A stretch of DNA of 64,000 nt from Typhlomys cinereus (Eukaryota; Chordata; Mammalia; Rodentia; Platacanthomyidae): assembly GCA_023101885.1 (NCBI GenBank), contig JALPQD010000076.1, positions 3,688,897-3,752,896 of the forward strand, in the 5' to 3' direction. Positions 57,267 to 64,000 of the stretch are shown one piece after another (within the stretch, counting starts at the first letter, position 1; each line of letters opens with the position of its first letter). Below the pieces are notes generated by a model. It searched no databases and was not told where the DNA came from. It saw only the letters and a list, made by a program, of their open reading frames with translations. A program made the translations under genes and the position numbers.

Positions 57267-57829
57267 CTTCATTGCCTACCTTTATGAAAGATTTAGAAAC
57301 TCACTCGAGAATCTCCTCAAAGAGACTTCAAAGGGCTGAGAGACTCTTACAAAATGTGTAAGACATGGGGGAATACACCTTTAGATGATAGACAGTCGTG
57401 TTCATATATATGAGACTGAAGTTAGCAAATGAAATTAAAAAAACATTGTTTAGCGAAATTTTACATAGATTCATGGCATGTCTAGAAATGTTTTCAACTC
57501 TAAGAATGCTAAACTATGAACTGAAAAAAAAATCACTCATTTCACATCAAGAACAGTAGCTGCTCCCACCCTCCAAAAATAAAACATGAGGGAATACTGA
57601 TAAGGACACTCGGGATTAATAATTCAATGAGGCAAAGTTCAACTTGGGGGATAGACCTGGCCACTAATTCTTCAAATGAGTGGGCATAGCCAAGACCTCA
57701 ATAAATTAGGAAGGAAAGAAAGACCTGCAGGAGAGCACAGCTGGATTCAGAACATGAACATGAAATTCAGATCCAGAGCAAAGTCATAATTTCTGGAAGA
57801 ATATTTTCTTCTATTTTGAATAGCTTTTT
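57267..57829. other. unique sequence
   Basis: Nothing recognised. Confidence 0.45.
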
Positions 57830-58107
57830 CTTTTTTATTGTGTATGTAGATGTGCATGTATGTGTGGGATTGTGAATGCATGCAGGGTTGGGTGGTATAG
57901 AAGAGGGCACTCTGGTGCCCATGGAGGACCAAGAGTATCTTTGCAAATCATCCTGGGTTGTTCTGCCTCAGGATTTCCCAGGTTCCACCTTCCAGGGCCG
58001 GAAGTGCAAACTGCCGCTGTTTTGCTTGGCATTTTTTACTTGGGATCAGACCCTTTTGCTTTTGAGGCAAAACCTTAATTAACCCCTGAGCTGTCTCTCC
58101 AGCCCCC
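57830..58107 (-). mobile_element. older relative of SINE-A (reverse)
   Basis: Tail 'tttttattgtgtatgtagatgtg', 'aggatttcccaggttccaccttccagggccggaagtgcaaactgccg', 'ttacttgggatcagaccc' and head complement 'taacccctgagctgtctctccagcccc'. It is colinear with SINE-A but clearly more diverged. Confidence 0.8.
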
Positions 58108-59189
58108 AGAGGAATGCTTTCAAGAAGCAAGAAGCATACTTGAGTTTGAATTAGTCATTTATAGCAATAAATGAAGGAAATCTTCAGTGAGTGATCTGGG
58201 AACAGGGAAATCCACCCAGGACTCCTCTCTTGGCTCATGCTCAGGCTATCCCAGGCTCTACACCCACGATGACTGTTGGCTTTGGGTTACACACAAGATG
58301 TCTCTGCTACTTGAATTTATCCTTAAACCATAGCCTGTCACCATGAAGTATGTGTCATCTCCAGAAACCACGATGGCCTTGTTGCATTCCTGGGACAACT
58401 CCGCAAGGCTTGGGAAGAGATGAGAAAGAAACATGCAGAGACAGGGAGGAGTTCGGGTGGCTTGGACTCATGGGGTGTAGGCAATGTGGTCTAGCTAAGG
58501 AAACACTTCCTTGAGCAGACCTAGGAATTAACCCCATGACAGGGTTTTTCAAATGAGTGAAAATATCTTGGCTGAGCTTGTGATCAAATCAAAGGCTATT
58601 TTCAACTAGACAGAAAATATCCTGATTGGAAGTCTAGGTTGTCTGTGATATTCACATCAATGCCAATCCCCAAATGTTATCTGCTCATCAGATAAATTCA
58701 AGATGCCTCCCATTTTCAAATTTGCTAGTGCACCAACTACAAATCTGATCATGGTAGACTGTTCTTCCTTCTTGTGTCCAGCCCTGTTCCCATTCCTAGC
58801 TCCTGTTCCTGAAAAGGAGAACTGGGCAAGGGTTCACCGTTGGCATTTGCAGCAGCCCCACTCTCCTCTGACATCTTCCCCTCCCCATGCATGTCTATGA
58901 ATTCTACATTGCCTGCTTTCCAGTCTTTGCTCTGTTGTCACTCCATAGTTTTCCTTTTACATGTCATGCTTATTGTTCTCGACTTGCCACTTTTCCCCTT
59001 GGAGTGGCCCTGATATTTATCATGGATCTCCCTGTCATGACCATCTTACATCCTTGCCTCAGCTCTTTTTCAACTTGGCTCAATCTGTGGATAATACTTT
59101 AAGGATATTTTTTGCCCCTTTCTGCATATGTGAAGAACAGAATGAAACAAAAAGAGAAATCAGCTTCACTTCTAAATCAAGTGCCTACA
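58108..59189. other. unique sequence
   Basis: No repeat recognised. Frames up to 89 codons lack domains. Confidence 0.45.
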
Positions 59190-59770
59190 GACACTATGTG
59201 AGTTATTTGTTGCTGCGACCAAATACCTAACATGAAACAACAGACAAGGTGGAAGAGTTTATTTTAATTCATTGTTTGAAGGCACAGTCCATCATGGTGA
59301 GGAAGGAATGGGACAACTGGTCATATTGGACCTGCAGCCAGGAAGTAGATAGGGCTAGAGGGATGGTTCAGGAATTAAGCCTTTGCCTTTTAAGCAAAGG
59401 AACCAGGTGCCACATAAAGACTGGGTGGAAAGGGCAGAAATGGCAGTGAGTGGCCTGTACTTCTGACCCTGGAACATATAGCCTGAGAAAACCCCAGGGC
59501 AAAGAAATAAGGAAGTCACCCTTATGTCTCCACAGGCACACATGGTGCCTGCTTCTACACACATGTACACACCCATCTACACATGCAAAAGAAATTGGAA
59601 GTAGAGAGACAGATTTTGGCACCCAACTGACCTCCTCCTTCCTTCCTTATTACTCAGTCTGTAACCCCAACCTGTGGGATGGTGCCACACACGTTCATGG
59701 TGAAGCTGTCCATTCTCAGTGGCTCCTCTCTGGAAGCTCCTCCACAGACAGGCTCAGATGTTTGTTTTCT
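59190..59770 (-). mobile_element. rodent medium-reiterated repeat interrupted by a SINE
   Basis: Left part 59190-59349: 'ttatttgttgctgcgaccaaatacc', 'gtttattttaattcattg', 'cagtccatcatggtgaggaagg'. Right part from about 59606: 'ccaacctgtgggatggtgccacacacgttcatggtgaagctg'. The same family as 12105-12283. Confidence 0.6.
59350..59596 (+). mobile_element. SINE-A-related SINE, nested
   Basis: 'agggctagagggatggttcagg' head, 'gtgagtggcctgtacttctgacc', 'gaaaaccccagggc', short CA tail. Closest to the copy at 8166. The exact duplication 'ggaagtaga' lies at 59341-59349 and 59597-59605. Confidence 0.85.
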
Positions 59771-60414
59771 AGGTGTTTCTAAATCTCGTAAAGGTGACCA
59801 GTAAGATTAGCCACCTCAGCCCCTTTGCTTTCCTGCAATCCTCTGGCCACAGAGTGACAGCTCACTGTCACGGAGCAGGTGACAGTAATTCTGGGCCTGA
59901 CTATTGGATTCAGCTCTTTGGTGCCCTGCGATTACCTTTCCAGCTCTTGAATAACTATAAACTTTATTGCAAAAGTTGAAGTTTTGTAAGGAGTATTTCC
60001 AGACATGAATGTAATTTCCTGTGAGTACATTCTCTTGTCAGAGTCAGCCTCAAGTCTTTGTGGGACATGATGAGCTGAGCTGGCACCACGAGGGGGAGTG
60101 GTCCCAAACTCCATGCAAGGCTCCTGCCTCACACAGGTCTGGCTATGAAGCTTGCTTTCCAGCCCAGCATCAGGCGCGTGAGTTTTCCACTGAGTCTGAA
60201 TAAATCAAGTGAGGAAATACGTGGAGGTGTGGGTTTCCAGCACTTAATTTTTTCCTGCGGTTTGCCTAACAGGCAAAGTGAGGGACCATTTCAAACTTGA
60301 GTTTCTGCAGCCCAGCAGGGTTGCATGAATAAAAGTAACAGTTAAAAGTTGGCAACTCAATTCAGAAGCAATCAATCTAACGTCTCAAGGGATTGGTTTG
60401 GCGGAGTGGATCCA
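59771..60414. other. unique sequence
   Basis: Nothing recognised. Confidence 0.45.
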
Positions 60415-60590
60415 AAAGTAGGAATGAGGTTCATGGGTTAAGGTTTTGGGTTGCCTCCAAGTTTGCTATTAATGAGCTATGTGTCTGGGTCTAAGCCTTG
60501 GTCTTCTTTTCCTGGCTCTGTAGAAGATACCACATCAGCTGAGCTGCTTTAAGAATTTACTAAGACACATGAGATGATTTATAACCTTCA
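60415..60590 (+). mobile_element. MIR SINE
   Basis: 'ttaaggttttgggttgcctcc', 'ctattaatgagctatgtgtctgggtctaagccttggtcttcttttcctggctctgtagaagat' and a 3' part with 'actaagacacatgagatgat' follow MIR order. Confidence 0.65.
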
Positions 60591-61745
60591 GATTAATAAG
60601 TAGTAACATGTGATCATCTCCTATTGTATGCCAGTCACCCATGCACAGTGGACCCTTGTCTATAAGCTCTTAATACTTATTAACAAAGTGAAACTGAACC
60701 TATTCTGTATTTCTAACTCTGACTGGCAACTTATGTATTGCCTTGTGCTCTTTCAACCGGTATATCTTCTTGGAAGTATTTCTTCAATTTGACTATTGGC
60801 ATGAGGTATAGCCTCTTTGATTTTATCTATGGTTTTTCTTCTGTTCCTTTCCAAGTCTTCTTCTCTTTTTTAAATTGTTATTCTTCTGTCTTTATCATTC
60901 TAGAATTTTATTTCAGTCTTGGGATTTACTGAGTTCTTCTCCAGTGTTTCATTAGCATTTCATCCATGGTTTCTCAGAATTCCTAATTCCTTCACACGAT
61001 TCAGTCATTTTTATACTTCTTTAAACTTTTCAACTTTTGGTTAAGTAACTCCATGCTCCAAAACACATAAAAATTCTTTGACTTGGATAGAAAGAGGTTT
61101 TTTAGAAATGAATACAAGTCTTATAAACATGTTTATGTACCATATTAAGTTCAAAATAGAGGGTATGTTTAACATTGCATGTTGTAGAAATTCTAAGTTT
61201 AATTTTTAAAAAGTTGAGTAAACACATTCAAAATTCCTGCAACTCTTATAAACAGTTCCTATCTACCTGTCAAGTGTCCATGTCAACATTTATAAGTTAA
61301 CAGATGACATGCTTTAGCACAATCTCTAAATCCTTGCCTGTTTATACTGGAGCAATCATGTGAAAGTCTTCTCTAGCAGAACCTTGGAAAAACACACAAC
61401 TTTTGCATAGAAAGAACACATAGAAAATAGAAGCTTTCAACACTGCATCTGTCTTAGGGGCGTAACTCATATTTGGAAAGAACCGTTTTTGCCACTTATG
61501 TTGCATCCTGTACTTCACAGACAGTGATGTTAGATAAAGAATTTGATAAATTATTTTTAGTAAATGCAATCTGCCTGCCTCAAGGGAACCTTGTTTACCT
61601 GAAAACATAATAGCAAGAAATTCCAGTATTTAAAAACAAAACAAACAAAACATTGCAGTAGTCATTGACCAAGCTGAGGGAAATGGTGGAAATATTTGGC
61701 ATGTCTCAGGAGGTCACAGAGCCTATGCATACGACAAGGTTGATG
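60591..61745. other. AT-rich, unrecognised
   Basis: Parts of 60640-61030 have the T-rich texture of antisense L1, but no specific phrase was matched. No coding evidence. Confidence 0.4.
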
Positions 61746-61749
61746 GCTT

Positions 61750-62265
61750 TCTGTTGGTTCTCTGCCTTCTCACCTTTTGTGACACACTTTTACAGCCCAA
61801 ACTGACTCTGGTCCATCAATCACACAGCGGCTCAGTGAAAGACCTTTCTATATGCTCCTTATATATGCAATGTGATCTTACCATCCCTTCCATCTGGAGT
61901 CTGCTTTCCCAGTCTTGGGTTGGCTGATCTGTGACTTGTTTGGTTAGAAGAAGCCTACAGGAAATGACAGTGGGTCAAGTGTGACCTGAGACTTCCATGA
62001 GTTCATTTTGTGTTTTAGGCTTTGACCTCTGCTATGAACCAAGTATGGGCAGCCTGAGAAGACAGACAGAGATGGGTACTTCAACTGAGACTAATGTAGG
62101 CCAGTTAGCTCCAAGCTCTAGCTTATCACAGGCACATGAATGGACTGGCTAATATCAGAAATATCATCTGCAAGACCATTGAGCTAAATGAATCGCTTCT
62201 CATTTTCCGCCATTGTGTTCAATGATTGTTTATTCTACAGCATTTCTATAGACATGTAAAACTGA
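61750..62265 (+). mobile_element. MLT1-like LTR remnant
   Basis: 'ggagtctgctttcccagtcttgggttggctgatctgtgacttgtttggttag', 'aggctttgacctctgc', 'ccattgagctaaatgaatcgcttctcattttccgccattgtgttc...ttattctacagcat' match the layout of MLT1 LTRs. Old solo LTR. Confidence 0.6.
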
Positions 62266-62289
62266 GACTGACATATTTTTCAAAGTAGA

Positions 62290-63250
62290 AATTGCTTAAG
62301 TGTTTATATTCTGATTATAAAAATAGCATGGTTTATATAAAAAATTAAACAACACAGCAAAATACAAAGGAGAAAATAAAAAAAAACACTCACATTTTAC
62401 AACACAGAGATGACCACTTGTCACTGACACCTAGGGAGGAGGTGGGCCACTGAGCAGACGTATGAGGAACTGCCTAGTTAAGAGCAAACCTGTAGGAGAG
62501 TGTTTGAATTGCAGTAGGAAAACCTGCCCATTGTGGATGGCATCATTCCCTATGCAGGAAGTGTATGTGGAGATACAGATTGCATAGAGATGGCTCCATG
62601 TGCTGGTTCTTCCCTTCTGTTCTTGACTTTGAGGATGCTGTGACCCGTTCCCTCAACTCCTGGTAGTAACTCTTCTGCATCAGGGACTGTAACCTGTAAT
62701 TGTGAGCTAATAAAATCCCTTGTTTTCCTAAGTTGCTTGGGCCAAGTGTTTATTACAACAATGTCTTAACAAACTAAAACAGAGACTGGTACCAGAGAAG
62801 TGGGGTGTTGCTATAAAACTAAAATGGCATATAAAGATTCTGACAAACGTGTTTTGGGTGTGTTTCTTTGCACACACACACACAAAATCAATTGGTATGC
62901 ACAATTCCTTGCAGTCTTTCTTCTTAATTATTAATAAGTCATACTCATTTCTCTATGTTAACAAGTAATCTGCTTCACTAATTTTAATGACTCTTTAGCA
63001 TCCCATTATACAAACCTATTGAAGTTCATTTTGATCATTTTATTTATTGACATAGGTCACTGTTTGCCTTAAAAATTTTAAATAATGTTTCTAAGAACAT
63101 TCTGTGACTGTATCGTTACAATTATCCTTAGGACAAATTTTTAGACCTTGGCTAAAATGACTGGAGATTAAGTATATTTAAACTTTTTATAGCTTGCTGG
63201 TGATAAGCTGCTTCCAGAAAGGCTATTTTATTTCCTTATATAAGTTGTAC
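62290..63250 (-). mobile_element. old L1M 3' UTR (reverse), interrupted
   Basis: 'taaaaatagcatggtttatataaaaaatt', 'aacacagagatgaccactt' before the insertion. After it: 'aagtcatactcatttctctatg', 'gactctttagcatcccattatac', 'aacattctgtgactgtatcgttac', 'tgactggagattaagtatattt'. This is L1M 3' UTR in reverse. Confidence 0.6.
62419..62770 (+). mobile_element. LTR-like rodent repeat inside L1M
   Basis: TGTCACTGACACC start, 'agagcaaacctgtaggagagtg', 'cgttccctcaactcctgg', 'gactgtaacctgtaattgtgagctaataaaatcccttg' and 'attacaaca' end. R1-like general layout but a different subfamily. Its ends and target site are unresolved. Confidence 0.55.
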
Positions 63251-63773
63251 AACCAAAAACATGGACTAGTGGAGACAAGGTGGTTGTTACACATGACAGG
63301 GTGAGCAAAGGAAAACTCTAGAATCATGGAAAAAAGATGTAGTGGGGTGACATCATGAGGAAAACTATTAGACATGTTGATTTTGTAAGAGTGAAACAGG
63401 GCCTGCTCGGAGTGTGGCGCTTTGCACTACTGTGAAGGATAGACTATGGCTTTAGAGGACAAGAATGAACAACAGCAGCAACAACAACAAAATCACAACT
63501 TGAGCAGTAATCAGCACTTCACTGCACTGAACCACGTGCTCTGCCCTCTCTGGAATTTTCTCTCTCTCCCTGTGTGTGTGCGTGCAGCTGCGTGTGCGCA
63601 TGCATCTGTGTGTACACACGCATATGCTCTGTCCCCTAAACTTGTACATAAGCGTAACTTTCATTCTTGCAGTTTTATGACCTTTATTTGGGAAGCAGTG
63701 AGTAGAAGGCAGCTTTATTAGGAAGATAAGCTCAGGACATTTATATTTTTTTTTCTGAAAGAGAGAGGAAGAG
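63251..63773. other. unique sequence
   Basis: A CAG/CAA-type run (63473-63490) and a TG-rich stretch (63570-63625) are the only features. The frames over them are low-complexity. Confidence 0.45.
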
Positions 63774-64000
63774 GAGCTGGAGAGGTGGCTCTGGGGTTAA
63801 GCCTCTGCCTTGCAGGTGGAAGGTCCTGAGTTCGGATCCTAGACCCCACGTATAGACGCCAGGTGGAAGCGGGGGAGGGGGGCGCGGCCTGCACTTCTGG
63901 TCCTGGTAGGGCGGAGCCTGTGAATCCTGGGGCAGAGTAAATAAGGAGGAGGTGGAGGCGTCCATGGTGGTTCCCGAATTCGTCCGTGGTTCTACACACA
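63774..64000 (+). mobile_element. SINE-A copy 8, cut by the window edge
   Basis: The head 'gagctggagaggtggctctg' and the whole body are present, with a G-rich variant 'gggggaggggggcgcgg' near 63871. The sequence ends at the start of the CA tail. The 3' duplication lies outside the window. Confidence 0.95.

Overview
This window looks like non-coding chromosomal DNA from a rodent. I found no exon, intact gene, structured RNA gene or CRISPR array I would defend. Every open frame is short and most coincide with repeats. The rodent call rests on repeat content: ID-like, ID-B1 (B4-like) and B2/B4-like SINEs, rodent-type L1 3' ends, and old mammal-wide repeats (MIR, MER5A, MaLR/MLT1 LTRs, L1M). One abundant SINE (called SINE-A here) is CpG-rich, well conserved and has crisp target-site duplications. 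Its sequence is not the mouse or rat B2 consensus I know, so a non-murine myomorph such as a jerboa or jumping mouse is a reasonable guess that I could not test. All repeat names are by eye, without an alignment tool.

Layout. 1-8 kb: mostly unique sequence with one MaLR remnant, a tandem 80-bp duplication, one MIR, one B4-like SINE, and two X-box-like motifs. 8-19.4 kb: SINE-rich, with three SINE-A copies, one nested in an older SINE. 20.6-21.9 kb: the most structured DNA, an inverted repeat with 101-bp arms differing at two positions, then a perfect 33-bp palindrome. 22-26 kb: AT-rich old L1 carrying an LTR-like insertion. 27-32.3 kb: one SINE-A, then a 5'-truncated minus-strand L1 bounded by two long CTTT arrays, with a SINE-A inserted at the ORF2 stop codon. 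32.3-39 kb: older repeats, MER5A, microsatellites. 39.3-40.5 kb: a rodent medium-reiterated repeat split by a solo LTR with three CCAAT boxes. 41.8-42.0 kb: a 245-bp polypyrimidine tract. 43-46 kb: ancient L1 with two insertions. 46-64 kb: minisatellites, MIRs, several LTR-like elements, and a last SINE-A cut by the window edge.

No genes work together here. The informative content is the nested insertion history, the secondary-structure-prone tracts, and an antisense open frame carried by the SINE-A copies that could mislead gene prediction. Unique stretches may contain introns or distal regulatory elements of a gene outside the window, which this sequence alone cannot show.
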